NCBI GenBank assembly: GCA_025056455.1
Contig: JANWVY010000009.1
Location: 62,001-126,000, forward strand
DNA: 64,000 nucleotides
Reading direction: 5' to 3'
Source: Bryobacteraceae bacterium
Lineage (GTDB): Bacteria; Acidobacteriota; Terriglobia; Bryobacterales; Bryobacteraceae
Part shown: one piece after another, positions 50,780 through 60,145 of the stretch
Layout: each line of letters opens with the position of its first letter
Position numbering within the stretch: the stretch's first letter is position 1
The notes under the pieces: model-generated
Seen by the model: the letters and a program-made list of their open reading frames with translations, nothing else
The model's database searches: none
Told to the model about the DNA's origin: nothing
Made by a program: the position numbers and the translations under genes

Positions 50780-50809
50780 TTGACCCTTTGAACGCTTCTC
50801 AGCTACACT
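50780..50809 (+). promoter_or_regulatory. promoter upstream of metK
   Basis: -35 TTGACC (50780-50785), 18-base spacer, -10 TACACT (50804-50809). The leader of about 130 bases to metK is long enough for regulation, but I cannot match it to the SAM-I, SAM-II, SAM-IV or SAH riboswitch consensus by eye. Confidence 0.55.
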
Positions 50810-50950
50810 AACGAATTAGATTTGCCTCCCAGCGGCATCCCGAAGTGTTTGTTCTAGCGGTTTTGTCCCAACGGTTCGTTGTCTTTTGGCCGCGACCTAG
50901 CCGGGTGACGCGCAAAGGAATGGCGATTCATAAGGAGAAGATTGGCAAGC

Positions 50951-52108
50951 ATGCAATTCATCTTTACTTCCGAGTCAGTGACAGAGGGGCACCCCGATAA
51001 GATCGCCGATCAGATTTCCGACGCAGTTCTCGATGCGGTCCTCAGTGGCGACCCCGCAGGTCGGGTTGCCTGCGAGGTTTTGGTCACCACGGGCATTTGC
51101 ATGATTTCTGGGGAAGTTACCACGACTGCTCGCGTCGATGTCCCAGCGCTGGCTCGTCAGGTGATTGCCGAGATCGGCTACACGGACGCCGCCTATGGTT
51201 TTGACGCAAAGACCTGCGGGATCCTGAACACCATTCAAACGCAATCGCCTGATATCGCCATGGGAGTGGATACGGGGGGAGCGGGCGACCAGGGTCTGAT
51301 GTTTGGCTACGCCTGCAATGAGACTCCTGAGCTCATGCCCCTGCCCATTCAGTTGGCCCACCGGCTTTGCCGGCGTTTGAGTGAGGCGCGCCGCCAGGGA
51401 ATCCTCAACTTCCTCCGTCCGGATGGCAAGTCGCAAGTGAGCGTTGAGTATCGAGACAACAAACCCAGCCGGATTGATGCCGTTGTGGTGAGCACGCAAC
51501 ATCACGATACGATTTCTACCGACGAACTTCGGGAGCAGGTCCGCCGGCACATCATTGATCCGGTCTTGCCGGCCCACATGGTAGATAGTAGGACGAAATA
51601 CCATATCAATCCCACGGGGCGCTTCGTGATTGGTGGGCCCCATGGCGATACCGGTTTGACGGGCCGGAAGATCATCGTCGATACCTATGGTGGGATGGGC
51701 CGCCATGGTGGTGGCGCTTTCTCTGGCAAAGACCCCACCAAGGTGGACCGCTCCGCCTGCTACATGGCCCGCTACATCGCCAAAAATCTTGTCGCCGCAG
51801 GTCTTGCGGATCGCTGTGAGGTGCAGCTCGCTTACGCCATTGGCGTGGCAGAGCCAGTCTCGGTCATGGTGAATACCTTTGGGACGGGCAAGGTGGAGGA
51901 GGCGCGGCTCACTGAGTTAGTGCGCGCTCACTTCCCCCTCACCCCGCGTGGCATCATTGACCACCTCAAGCTTCGGCGACCGATCTATCGACCCACCGCC
52001 GCTTTCGGCCACTTCGGCAGAACCGAAGAGACCTTCAGCTGGGAGGCGACCGACAAGGCGGAGGCGCTCAAGGCCGAGGCCGCTAGCCTCGCCGCCCTAC
52101 GCGCCTAA
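50951..52108 (+). CDS. metK: S-adenosylmethionine synthetase
   Basis: Makes S-adenosylmethionine from methionine and ATP. About 385 residues, the normal size. Signature stretches are [20 protein letters not shown] (ATP-binding His and Asp), [12 protein letters not shown] and [20 protein letters not shown]. The ATG at 50951 gives MQFIFTSES; a TTG nine bases earlier is closer to the AAGGAG sequence and may be used instead. ahcY follows after 16 bases, so the operon pairs SAM formation with removal of its by-product. Confidence 0.97.
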   Translation: MQFIFTSESVTEGHPDKIADQISDAVLDAVLSGDPAGRVACEVLVTTGICMISGEVTTTARVDVPALARQVIAEIGYTDAAYGFDAKTCGILNTIQTQSPDIAMGVDTGGAGDQGLMFGYACNETPELMPLPIQLAHRLCRRLSEARRQGILNFLRPDGKSQVSVEYRDNKPSRIDAVVVSTQHHDTISTDELREQVRRHIIDPVLPAHMVDSRTKYHINPTGRFVIGGPHGDTGLTGRKIIVDTYGGMGRHGGGAFSGKDPTKVDRSACYMARYIAKNLVAAGLADRCEVQLAYAIGVAEPVSVMVNTFGTGKVEEARLTELVRAHFPLTPRGIIDHLKLRRPIYRPTAAFGHFGRTEETFSWEATDKAEALKAEAASLAALRA

Positions 52109-52124
52109 CCGTTCTTAACGCAGT

Positions 52125-53399
52125 ATGTCAGCAGGAGCACAGGCCGCCTGGGACATTAAAGATCTCGCTCTTGCCGATGCCGGCAAGCGGCGCATTGAAT
52201 GGGCGTTCCAATCGATGCCCGTTCTGCAAAATATCCGCAAGCAGTTCATCAAATCGCAACCTCTGGTGGGTATCCGCATCGCAGCTAGCCTTCACGTCAC
52301 CACGGAGACCGCGAATTTGATGATCACTCTTCGAGACGGAGGAGCGACGCTGGCCTTGTGTTCGCCCAATCCGCTCTCCACCCAGGATGACGTGGCCGCC
52401 TCGCTGGTTCGTGACTACAAAATCAGCGTTTTCGCCGTACGTGGCGATACCAACGAACGCTACCGCGCCCATCTGGCTTCCGCACTCGAAATCCACCCGC
52501 ACATTGTCTTGGACGACGGAGCCAGTTTGGCCCAAGCTCTGCACACCCGCCTGCAGCATCTGGGTGACCACGTCCTCGGCAGCACGGAAGAAACAACAAC
52601 AGGTGTGGTCCGCCTAAAGGCCATGGCGCGGGAAAATCTGTTGCGCTACCCCGTCATCGCCGTCAACGACGCCATGACGAAACATCTGTTCGATAACCGC
52701 TACGGCACTGGACAGAGCACGATGGATGGCATTCTCCGCGCGACCAACATCCTGCTGGCGGGAATGAATGTGGTGGTTGCCGGCTATGGATGGTGTGGCC
52801 GCGGAGTGGCTTTACGGGCGCGTGGCCTCGGCGCAAATGTCATCGTCTGCGAGGTGGACCCCATTAAGGCTTTGGAGGCCTTGATGGATGGATACCGTGT
52901 GATGTCGATGAATGAAGCGGCGGCAGTTGGCGATGTCTTCGTTACGGTTACCGGCAACAAGTCCGTGATTGGTCGCGACCACTTCGAGAAACTGAAAAAC
53001 GGAGCCATTCTGTGTAATTCCGGCCACTTCAACGTGGAAATTGATCTCGAGGCTCTCAACCGCATGGCTTCCTCAAAACGGCAAACCCGCGAGTTCGTCG
53101 ACGAATATGTCATGCGCGATGGACGGCGAATCTATGTGCTGGGCGAAGGACGTCTCATCAATCTCGCTTCTGGTGAGGGACATCCTGCTTCTGTCATGGA
53201 TATGAGCTTTTCAAACGTCGCGCTCTCGGTCGAATATCTCGTGAAGCATCACGCCTCGCTGGATCATAAAGTGTATGCCGTGCCTGAGGAACTGGACCGC
53301 AGTGTCGCCCGCATGAAACTCGAAGCCATGGGCGTACGCATTGATCGTTTGAGCCTGGAGCAAGAAAATTATTTGGCAAGCTGGTCCGAAGGCGCTTAA
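52125..53399 (+). CDS. ahcY: adenosylhomocysteinase
   Basis: Hydrolyses S-adenosylhomocysteine to adenosine and homocysteine, relieving product inhibition of methyltransferases. The 424 residues lack the about 40-residue insert of plant and some bacterial forms. Visible are [53 protein letters not shown], the NAD-binding [29 protein letters not shown] and [20 protein letters not shown]. In the operon metK-ahcY-tig-ligD the gaps are 16, 17 and 36 bases. Confidence 0.97.
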   Translation: MSAGAQAAWDIKDLALADAGKRRIEWAFQSMPVLQNIRKQFIKSQPLVGIRIAASLHVTTETANLMITLRDGGATLALCSPNPLSTQDDVAASLVRDYKISVFAVRGDTNERYRAHLASALEIHPHIVLDDGASLAQALHTRLQHLGDHVLGSTEETTTGVVRLKAMARENLLRYPVIAVNDAMTKHLFDNRYGTGQSTMDGILRATNILLAGMNVVVAGYGWCGRGVALRARGLGANVIVCEVDPIKALEALMDGYRVMSMNEAAAVGDVFVTVTGNKSVIGRDHFEKLKNGAILCNSGHFNVEIDLEALNRMASSKRQTREFVDEYVMRDGRRIYVLGEGRLINLASGEGHPASVMDMSFSNVALSVEYLVKHHASLDHKVYAVPEELDRSVARMKLEAMGVRIDRLSLEQENYLASWSEGA

Positions 53400-53416
53400 G
53401 ACAGAGGAGACCGTCG

Positions 53417-54709
53417 TTGGCACTGATTGAAGGTTGTAGGCACGAACTCGAAATCACCATTCCCGCGGATGACGTGCAGAAGGAGATCGAGCGGGTAGCC
53501 CAGTCGATTCAGAAGAAGGCCCATCTACCCGGTTTCCGGCCTGGGAAGGCGCCACTTTCACTCATCCGCCGTCACTTTGTGGGTAATATCCGCCAGGAAG
53601 TCCTCGACAACCTTCTCGGCAAGTTTTTCCGCGAGCGCGCGGAGGCGGAGCAGCTGCAAGTTGTCGGCACTCCTAATGTTTCTGAAATCCGCTGGGAAAA
53701 GGAAACCGATCCCATCGTATTCAAGGCCCAATTCGATGTGGCCCCGGTGATTGAATTGAAGGAATACAAAGGGATTGTGGTTTCCTACGAAAGCCCCGAA
53801 GTCACCGACGCCGAGCTCGAAGAGCGTCTCGAACAGATTCGCCAGCAAAGAGCCGAATACATCAACCTCGATCCGCGGCCAGCGCAACCGGGCGATGTCG
53901 CTGTCATCGATCTTGAAAGTGTGGCCGGGCTCGAGGGCAAGCCCATTACCGCGCAGGCTATGCAGGTCGAACTTGGCGCCCCTGATACCTTAGCCGCTTT
54001 TTCCGAGGGGATTCCGGGCATGAGCCCTGGCGAGGAAAAGGTCATCCAAGTCGTCTATCCAGAGGACTACGCCGAGGACCGCCTGGCTGGCAAAACCGTC
54101 CGCTTTCGCGTGAAGCTGCGCCTGATCCAGAAGAAAGAACTTCCCGAACTCAACGACGAGTTCGCCAAAGATCTGGGTGACTTCCAAAACCTGGAAGAGC
54201 TGAAAAACACCGTGCGGGCGAACCTCCTCCGCGAGAAGGAGACGGTGGCGCAACGCGCAGCCAAGCAAGCCATCATGGACCGCCTAGTGGAGATGCACGA
54301 TTTTCCTGTGCCCGAAACCTACATCGACCGTCAGGTGGACATTTATATCGAGCAATTCCTCGCCGACAAAGCCCCGCGAGGTTTCGACCCCAGCCAGCTA
54401 GACCGCAAAAAAATCAAGGAAGCCATGCGGGATCGCGCGGTTCGGGAAGTCAAAGCGACGCTGCTTATTGATCGCATCGCGGAGAGAGAGGCCATCTACA
54501 CCACGCAGGAAGAGATCGACCGCGAGGTGCAGCGCTACGCCAAACAAGAGCGGGAAGTTGCCGCCGCTGTTCGCAGGCGCTGGCAAGAGGATGGGACGCT
54601 AGCTCGCATTGCTTCGGCGATCCGCAGCGAGAAGACGCTCAACTTTTTGTTCGAGCACGCCCGCAAACAAGCACCATCTCAAGCCGAAACTCCGGCTAGC
54701 GCTTCCTAA
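53417..54709 (+). CDS. tig: trigger factor
   Basis: A ribosome-bound chaperone that meets nascent chains at the tunnel exit. At 430 residues it has standard length. The ribosome-binding loop signature is GFRPGKAP within KKAHLPGFRPGKAPLSLIRR. A FKBP-type middle domain follows (PGDVAVIDLESVAGLEGKPI, FSEGIPGMSPGEEKVIQVVY), then the helical C-terminal cradle (LPELNDEFAKDLGDFQNLEE, MDRLVEMHDFPVPETYIDRQ). The start is a TTG at 53417 giving ALIEGCRHELEITIP. clpP and clpX, common neighbours, are absent; ligD comes next. Confidence 0.95.
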   Translation: MALIEGCRHELEITIPADDVQKEIERVAQSIQKKAHLPGFRPGKAPLSLIRRHFVGNIRQEVLDNLLGKFFRERAEAEQLQVVGTPNVSEIRWEKETDPIVFKAQFDVAPVIELKEYKGIVVSYESPEVTDAELEERLEQIRQQRAEYINLDPRPAQPGDVAVIDLESVAGLEGKPITAQAMQVELGAPDTLAAFSEGIPGMSPGEEKVIQVVYPEDYAEDRLAGKTVRFRVKLRLIQKKELPELNDEFAKDLGDFQNLEELKNTVRANLLREKETVAQRAAKQAIMDRLVEMHDFPVPETYIDRQVDIYIEQFLADKAPRGFDPSQLDRKKIKEAMRDRAVREVKATLLIDRIAEREAIYTTQEEIDREVQRYAKQEREVAAAVRRRWQEDGTLARIASAIRSEKTLNFLFEHARKQAPSQAETPASAS

Positions 54710-54745
54710 CGGCTTCTCCTGAGCGCCATGTCATGATGAAAAGCG

Positions 54746-57301
54746 ATGGCGCTAGAGCAATACAGGCGTAAACGCGCGTTTCGCCGCACGCCAGAGCCCC
54801 AAGGCCTCAACGCCTGTGCTCCGGCCGACGATGCGAAGACCAGCACGTGGCGAGGCTTGTTTTGTGTCCAGCGCCACCAAGCTCGCCAGCTTCACTACGA
54901 TTTGCGTCTCGAAGTGGGAGGTGTCCTCAAATCCTGGGCCATCCCGAAAGGTCCTACGCTCGACCCCCAGCACAAACGGATGGCGGTCCTTGTGGAAGAT
55001 CACCCACTTGAATATGCCGATTTTGAAGGCGTCATCCCGGAGGGTAATTACGGCGCTGGCAGCGTGATGCTCTATGACCGAGGCCCCTACGAGACGGTCG
55101 GCCAGCTTCCCGCCGAGGAGCAGATTGCGCGCGGAGATTTTAAGTTCTGTCTCTACGGGCAAAAATTGAAAGGCGAGTTCGTCCTCGCACGCAGAGAGAA
55201 CTCGCAGTGGCTGCTCATCAAAAAAAAGGACTTCTCGGCGATCGCTGGCTGGGAGCCCGACATGTATGCGCGCAGCGTGAAAACGGGCCGCACTCAAGAG
55301 GAAATTGCGAGTCATTCCGCCACCGCGCTGGACCAGCTGGCAGGCGCTGTCCGTGCCCCGATGCCTGCGGGGCTCACACCCATGCTCGCCACCTCCGCCC
55401 TGGAACCCCCAAGCGACCCGGGTTGGGCTTTTGAAGTCAAGTGGGATGGGGTCCGCGCCCTCTGTTATCTCGACCGCAACCAAAACCCCGCAATCGAGGT
55501 TTTCTCGCGCAATGGGAAGCGGATGAACCAGCAGTATCCCGAAATTTCCGCTTTGGCCGACGCCCTCAACGCCAAGACCGCCGTTGTTGACGGGGAGATC
55601 GTTATGCTCAATTCGCGGGGGGTGCCAGACTTCACCATGCTGCAAAGACGCATGCATCTCTCCGACCCGTTGGCCCTCCCACATCTTGCGATAACGCAGC
55701 CCGTTACGCTCTACGTGTTTGACCTTCTGTATCTGGATGGCTGGGATCTTCGCGGCGTCGCATTTGAGGAGCGCAAGCGATTGCTGGCGGCAAAACTCAC
55801 GCCCTCGGACAGAATCCGCTTCTCGGACCACTTTATTGACCAGGGCCCGCAGCTCTTTGATCTGGCCCGGCAAAATGGACTTGAAGGGATCCTCGCCAAG
55901 CGCCTGGGCAGTGTCTACGAGAGCCGGCGCAGTCCGAACTGGCTCAAGATCAAAGTCGCCCAGAGGCAAGAATTCGTCATAGCGGGATGGAGCGCGTCCG
56001 AATCTGGAGCAATCCGTTCGCTTCTCCTCGGCGCCTACGAGGGCGGCAGTCTCATCTATGTTGGAAATGTCGGCTCTGGCTTCGATGAGTCAACGCGGAA
56101 ACGCCTGTTGGAAAGGCTTCAGACGCTGCGCTCTCAAACAAGCCCGTTTCCCAGCGATTTGTCGTTGCCGGAGGCCACCGTCTGGGTCCGGCCCGAATTG
56201 GTGTGCGAAGTGAAATTCCATGGCTGGACGGCCGACAAGCGTCTGCGAGCGGCCTCTTTTCTAGGTTTGCGCAACGACGTCTCACCGCAAGACTGCCTTC
56301 TCGAAACACCTGACCTACAAAGGCTCTTCCCTCTGGCAGAACCGCTGCTCACGGATTCTCGCCCCAAGGTCACCGTTGAATTCGAGGGAAAACGCGTCAC
56401 CTTTACGAATTTGAACAAAGTTTATTTCCCAGAAGAGGGCGTTCTAAAACGCGACATCGTGAACTACTATGCGCAAGTGGCGGATTTGATCTTGCCTTAC
56501 CTTCGGGACCGTCCACTCGCTCTCCGCCGTTATCCGGATGGCATCCACGGTGAGTCTTTCTTTCAGAAAGCAGTCTCCGAGCACTTTCCTAAATGGTTAC
56601 GACAGGAGCCGATCGCCTCCCCAGATAGCAAATCCCCCACCCGTTTCGCCGTTGCGGATGATTTGGCCTCGCTTCTGTATTTGGTCAATCTAGGTTGCGT
56701 GGACCACAACCCGTGGATGAGTCGAATCGCTTCGCTTGAGCATCCGGACTTCGTTCTGATCGATCTGGATCCCCAAGACTGCGGCTATGATCGAATTGTC
56801 GAAGCGGCGCGATGCGTGCGGGAAAAGCTGGAAGCCGTGGGCCTAGAGGGTTATCCCAAGACGACAGGGGGAGATGGCATGCACATCTACATTCCAATCG
56901 AACCCGTTTACAGCTTTGAACAAGCCCGCACGTTTGCTCAACTACTTGCCTACTGGCTTGCGTTTGAGCGACCGGATCTATTCACAACCGAACGCACTGT
57001 TTCCCGCCGCCGAAAAAACCGTGTCTACTTGGACTGGATGCAAGTGGCTAGTGGCAAAACCATTTCAGCTCCCTACGTTTTACGGGCTTATCCTGGCGCA
57101 CCGGTTGCCACGCCTCTCGAATGGCGCGAGGTGCGTCCGGGTCTTGATCCCCGCCAGTTCCATCTCCGCAATGCACGCCAGCGTTTTGAGCGAGTAGGCG
57201 ACCTCTTCTCCGGCGTTTTGCAGCGGCCGCAGCGGCTCGAAACTGCGCTCCCCAAACTCGAAAAACATCTCCGGAGGCAAACCGCAATTCAACCGGAATG
57301 A
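54746..57301 (+). CDS. ligD: DNA ligase D (phosphoesterase-ligase-polymerase)
   Basis: A multidomain end-joining enzyme of 851 residues in the order phosphoesterase, ligase, polymerase. PE domain (about 35-160): FCVQRHQARQLHYDLRLEVG, KSWAIPKGPTLDP, HPLEYADFEGVIPEGNYGAG. Ligase (about 205-510): nucleotide-binding Lys 232 in EVKWDG, VVDGEIVM, EGILAKRLGS, PNWLKIK. Polymerase/primase (about 545-840): NLNKVYFPEEG, RDRPLALRRYPDGI, IDLDPQDCGY (metal-binding Asp pair), TTGGDGMHIYIPI. It repairs double-strand breaks with Ku, but no ku gene is in this window. The position behind tig is unusual and probably incidental. Confidence 0.96.
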   Translation: MALEQYRRKRAFRRTPEPQGLNACAPADDAKTSTWRGLFCVQRHQARQLHYDLRLEVGGVLKSWAIPKGPTLDPQHKRMAVLVEDHPLEYADFEGVIPEGNYGAGSVMLYDRGPYETVGQLPAEEQIARGDFKFCLYGQKLKGEFVLARRENSQWLLIKKKDFSAIAGWEPDMYARSVKTGRTQEEIASHSATALDQLAGAVRAPMPAGLTPMLATSALEPPSDPGWAFEVKWDGVRALCYLDRNQNPAIEVFSRNGKRMNQQYPEISALADALNAKTAVVDGEIVMLNSRGVPDFTMLQRRMHLSDPLALPHLAITQPVTLYVFDLLYLDGWDLRGVAFEERKRLLAAKLTPSDRIRFSDHFIDQGPQLFDLARQNGLEGILAKRLGSVYESRRSPNWLKIKVAQRQEFVIAGWSASESGAIRSLLLGAYEGGSLIYVGNVGSGFDESTRKRLLERLQTLRSQTSPFPSDLSLPEATVWVRPELVCEVKFHGWTADKRLRAASFLGLRNDVSPQDCLLETPDLQRLFPLAEPLLTDSRPKVTVEFEGKRVTFTNLNKVYFPEEGVLKRDIVNYYAQVADLILPYLRDRPLALRRYPDGIHGESFFQKAVSEHFPKWLRQEPIASPDSKSPTRFAVADDLASLLYLVNLGCVDHNPWMSRIASLEHPDFVLIDLDPQDCGYDRIVEAARCVREKLEAVGLEGYPKTTGGDGMHIYIPIEPVYSFEQARTFAQLLAYWLAFERPDLFTTERTVSRRRKNRVYLDWMQVASGKTISAPYVLRAYPGAPVATPLEWREVRPGLDPRQFHLRNARQRFERVGDLFSGVLQRPQRLETALPKLEKHLRRQTAIQPE

Positions 57302-57603
57302 ACTGGCTGGCCCGGGCGTTCAGCCGGCCTCCCCCCCAGCAATCCCACAGCTTCTGCCGCTACCGAACCAGCGCGGCGAGCCCTAAGGTCTGAGCTTTCC
57401 AGTGGGCGCAAAAATTAGTTAAGTTTTGCCAACCCGGTTTTACTTGTTCCAAACCCGCCTAGTAACCTAACAATTTGGCGATACGCCCTACTAGTTGCAA
57501 GCCTTGGCGTGCTTTCGAAAAGGCGAAATTTCCTGGAGAAACCAGGACAACTCAGGCCAGGGACGAATGCGATCAGTGCGGCGAGTCGGCCAAATGAGGC
57601 TCA
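57302..57603. other. intergenic region upstream of the second sigma operon
   Basis: 302 bases without a gene. A small hairpin CCTGG-AGAAA-CCAGG lies at 57532-57546. Three AACC-containing boxes occur between about 57425 and 57475 (in CCAACCCGG, CCAAACCC and GTAACCT) and could be parts of an ECF-type promoter, but no -35/-10 pair is convincing. Confidence 0.35.
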
Positions 57604-58191
57604 ATGCTGATCGACTTCTCCCTCATTCAACGGGCGCGGAACGGAGATGACGCGGCATACAACGAAATCGTCCAGGCATACCGCAAAAGAATCCTGGGAA
57701 CGATTTCCCGGCTCATTGGGCGTCCGGAAGATGTCGAAGACGTGGGCCAAGAAGTCTTTCTTCGCCTTTATTTTTCATTGGATCAGCTCCGCTCGCCAGA
57801 GGTGTTTGAGCCTTGGTTGTACCGTCTTACGGTCAATGCCGCCTACGACTACATGCGGCGCCAAAGGCGGCGTCCAGAGTCTCGGATGGCCGACCTTAGC
57901 GAGCAACAAGTGCAGATGGCCGATGCCGACGCTAGCGGCAAACAGCTCGATGCCGAACAGCGCAAAGCAGCGGTTCGCGAATTGGTCCAGTCCCTGCTCG
58001 AGAGAGTTTCCGAAGAGGACCGCATCCTGCTGGTTTTAAAAGAAGTTGAAGGATTGAGTTTGAAAGAGTTGGAAGCGATTTACCAGGTTAACGAAAACGC
58101 CTTAAAGGTGAGGCTGTTCCGGGCCCGCCAGCGCGTGCTCAAAGCCTTTGAGGCGCTGTCGGCTGCTGCAAAGCCTCAACAAAATGAGTAG
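57604..58191 (+). CDS. ECF RNA polymerase sigma factor (module 2)
   Basis: A 195-residue group-4 sigma factor. Region 2: IQRARNGDDAAYNEIVQAYR, GRPEDVEDVGQEVFLRLYFS and PWLYRLTVNAAYDYMRRQRR. Region 4: LLERVSEEDRILLVLKEVEG, LSLKELEAIYQVNENALKVR. GAGG lies four bases before the ATG. It heads a second sigma/anti-sigma/helical effector unit with the same gene order as at 40.1-41.6 kb but on the other strand. Protein sequences of the two modules differ, so they are not a recent duplication. Confidence 0.93.
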   Translation: MLIDFSLIQRARNGDDAAYNEIVQAYRKRILGTISRLIGRPEDVEDVGQEVFLRLYFSLDQLRSPEVFEPWLYRLTVNAAYDYMRRQRRRPESRMADLSEQQVQMADADASGKQLDAEQRKAAVRELVQSLLERVSEEDRILLVLKEVEGLSLKELEAIYQVNENALKVRLFRARQRVLKAFEALSAAAKPQQNE

Positions 58192-58212
58192 AATAGGGAT
58201 CGAGGTGAGGGT

Positions 58213-58545
58213 ATGTCTCAGGATGGCACTGACCGGCAGTTTACGGAGTTGCTCGCTGCTTACCGGCAAGCTTGTCCGGACGTCGAGCTAAGCCCGACCT
58301 TTATGCCCGGTCTCTGGCAGAAAATTGAACGCCGGAGAAGCCTTCCGGTCCTCATGGGTCGATTCGTCCGACTCTTTGCCGGCGCCTCGGCTGTGCTTTG
58401 TTTGCTCATGATGGCGCTGCTGTTTGTCTCTCCAGTTTCTCAACCGCTGAGCTATCTGGACGTCTTACACCAGGAGAATCAGACGGAGATGCTTGCCTAC
58501 GCGGATCTAGAGGAAGAAATGAGTGGGGAGTCGTCGTGGCGATGA
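58213..58545 (+). CDS. putative membrane anti-sigma factor without zinc motif (module 2)
   Basis: A 110-residue protein with one membrane segment (LFAGASAVLCLLMMALLFVS) at residues about 57-77. The N-terminal half (TDRQFTELLAAYRQACPDVE, FMPGLWQKIERRR) is cytoplasmic and helical. It lacks the HxxxCxxC of zinc anti-sigma factors; identification rests on position after the sigma gene and on topology. A good GAGGTGAGGGT stands before its ATG. Its stop overlaps the next gene by 4 bases. Confidence 0.65.
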   Translation: MSQDGTDRQFTELLAAYRQACPDVELSPTFMPGLWQKIERRRSLPVLMGRFVRLFAGASAVLCLLMMALLFVSPVSQPLSYLDVLHQENQTEMLAYADLEEEMSGESSWR

Positions 58546-58928
58546 AGCTCAGAAGCGGTCCCGTTGTCGCCTTCTACCTGCTCATCGTATTTCTTAGCGG
58601 AGTTGTCGTCGGAGCTTTCGGACACTACCTTTACAACGCTAAAACCGTTGGAGCCTCGACGGAAACCAAGCGGTTCAAATCCTACCGCGAGCGCTATCTT
58701 CACGACATGGAGATGCGGCTCAAGCTCGACGCGCGTCAAAAGGAGCAGCTGATCAAGATTCTCGACGCCTTCAAACCGCGGTTTGATGCCGTCCGCCAAA
58801 AAATGGATCCCGAGTGGCGCGCAATTCTCGAAGATCAGCGGAAACAAATTCGGGAAATTCTGAGGCCCGATCAGCAGCAAGAGTACGAAAAGATGGTCCA
58901 TGAGAAGGACCGAAAGCAGTTCCCTTAA
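58542..58928 (+). CDS. membrane-anchored Spy/CpxP-like protein (module 2)
   Basis: A 128-residue protein. One membrane segment (VVAFYLLIVFLSGVVVGAFG) is followed by a charged helical periplasmic domain: YLHDMEMRLKLDARQKEQLI, DAVRQKMDPEWRAILEDQRK, REILRPDQQQEYEKM. The spacing of the two helices and the L-xx-xQ-like ends resemble the Spy/LTxxQ family. The ATG overlaps the anti-sigma stop (ATGA), which fixes the start. It faces rpmE with 54 bases between the two stops. Confidence 0.75.
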   Translation: MKLRSGPVVAFYLLIVFLSGVVVGAFGHYLYNAKTVGASTETKRFKSYRERYLHDMEMRLKLDARQKEQLIKILDAFKPRFDAVRQKMDPEWRAILEDQRKQIREILRPDQQQEYEKMVHEKDRKQFP

Positions 58929-58982
58929 GGGCTCCAATTCTGATCACAAGCGGGGGTGACCACGGTCGAGAGGCGCGGGAGG

Positions 58983-59219
58983 CTAGTTCTTGCGCGACCT
59001 CGCCTCTTGCAAAGCCTTGGCCCGCTGATATTTCCTTTGGAAGCGATCCACGCGTCCTTCAGTGTCCACCAGCTTCTGCCGTCCCGTGAAAAATGGATGA
59101 CAGTTGGAGCAAATTTCCACACGAATGTCGCCCTTGTGAGTGGAACGGGTCCGGAATGAATATCCACAAGCACAAGTCACTGTGCACTCGTTGTAGGCGG
59201 GGTGGATGCCAGCTTTCAT
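58983..59219 (-). CDS. rpmE: 50S ribosomal protein L31
   Basis: A 78-residue zinc-binding form of bL31. It begins [20 protein letters not shown]; cysteines 16, 18, 37 and 40 form the zinc site (CAC and [10 protein letters not shown]), so this is the C+ form used when zinc is available. No C- paralogue is in the window. An extended -10 is found 42-50 bases upstream of the ATG. Confidence 0.97.
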   Translation of the reverse strand: MKAGIHPAYNECTVTCACGYSFRTRSTHKGDIRVEICSNCHPFFTGRQKLVDTEGRVDRFQRKYQRAKALQEARSRKN

Positions 59220-59260
59220 CTGACTGCAACAATCCTTTCAGCCTTCACGGCAACGTTTCT

Positions 59261-59269
59261 AGGATAGCA
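59261..59269 (-). promoter_or_regulatory. extended -10 element of rpmE
   Basis: TGCTATCCT on the minus strand, giving an expected leader of about 35 bases with AAGGA before the ATG. A -35 is not clear. Confidence 0.45.
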
Positions 59270-59308
59270 TAAACAGCGGAACCAAGATCGAAGCGGTGGA
59301 CCGAGCCG

Positions 59309-60145
59309 CTATCCATACTCAAACGAAGCCAAGGCATAGATCTGACGGCTCCAACCCCGGTTAGAGCAAGCCCCACCACCGCGATACATCCGCGTCAGCT
59401 GCCGCGACGGCTCAAAACCGAGGGCGCGCGCCAGGCTGCAAGCCGTTTCGTTTTCCTCAAACAAGTCCCAAAAAATTGTCGATTCCCCGTGTCTGGCCAC
59501 CATGCAAGACAGCAAAGCTAGGGCGCTTTCGCTATCCCGCGCCAAGCAAGGGCCTAAATGTCGCGCCGTTCTTCCCGGCCGGCTAAACACCATGGCCTGC
59601 CCTGGAATCGCCAGTACTTCCTCCTGAGCGAATTCGCGTAGCAGCACCGAGCGATCGGCTCCAAACTCTCCCGCGTCTTGAGCGAGCAGCGTTTCATCCA
59701 AACGGGCTTCGATTTCCTCCCAGGGGGCCAGCTGAGGACCTGGCCCGGGTCGGCGAACCCAGCGGGAAACGGGCCGCTCCTCCACGAAGCCAAGTTTTTG
59801 ATAGACGGGCCGTCCGAGTTCGGTTGCATCGAGTTTGACGCACTCGACTCCCAACTGATCGAGATCCTCCAGACACTGACGCAAGAGCGCGCTAGCGTGT
59901 CCCTTGCCGCGATGGGCTACGGCGGTGAGCACCATCCCGATCCAGGCCAGTTTGTTGCTATAGGGAAAGCTCACCGCGCTGGCGACGAGCTGACCGTGCT
60001 CGCGAATCCCTAAACAAAACTGCGGTACGAGCCGCAGAAGTCGGCGCCAGTCCGCGACCGTTTGGTTCCACCCGGCTTCGGTCGAAAGAGCAAAGCCCTC
60101 TTCCGGCTCAAAACCTCGCACCAGCTCAGCCGGCAAGCCACTCAT
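59309..60145 (-). CDS. GNAT-family N-acetyltransferase
   Basis: A 278-residue protein. The first 140 residues are a GNAT domain with the acetyl-CoA loop AVAHRGKGHASALLRQCLED and the following KLDATELGRPVYQKLGF. The second half (RSVLLREFAQEEVLAIPGQA, RHLGPCLARDSESALALLSC, SLARALGFEPSRQLTRMYRG) is a second GNAT-like unit as found in the YitH-type double-domain family. The ATG at 60145 overlaps the end of the aldolase gene by 20 bases; a start at 60172 is open but less likely. Substrate unknown. Confidence 0.87.
   Translation of the reverse strand: MSGLPAELVRGFEPEEGFALSTEAGWNQTVADWRRLLRLVPQFCLGIREHGQLVASAVSFPYSNKLAWIGMVLTAVAHRGKGHASALLRQCLEDLDQLGVECVKLDATELGRPVYQKLGFVEERPVSRWVRRPGPGPQLAPWEEIEARLDETLLAQDAGEFGADRSVLLREFAQEEVLAIPGQAMVFSRPGRTARHLGPCLARDSESALALLSCMVARHGESTIFWDLFEENETACSLARALGFEPSRQLTRMYRGGGACSNRGWSRQIYALASFEYG

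Noticed and set aside
50674-50940. SAM or SAH riboswitch upstream of metK
   Set aside because: I could not match the core sequences of the SAM-I, SAM-II, SAM-IV or SAH families by eye.
54752-55969. A 405-codon open frame on the minus strand
   Set aside because: It is antisense to the phosphoesterase and ligase parts of ligD, whose motifs are unmistakable; the open frame follows from codon bias.
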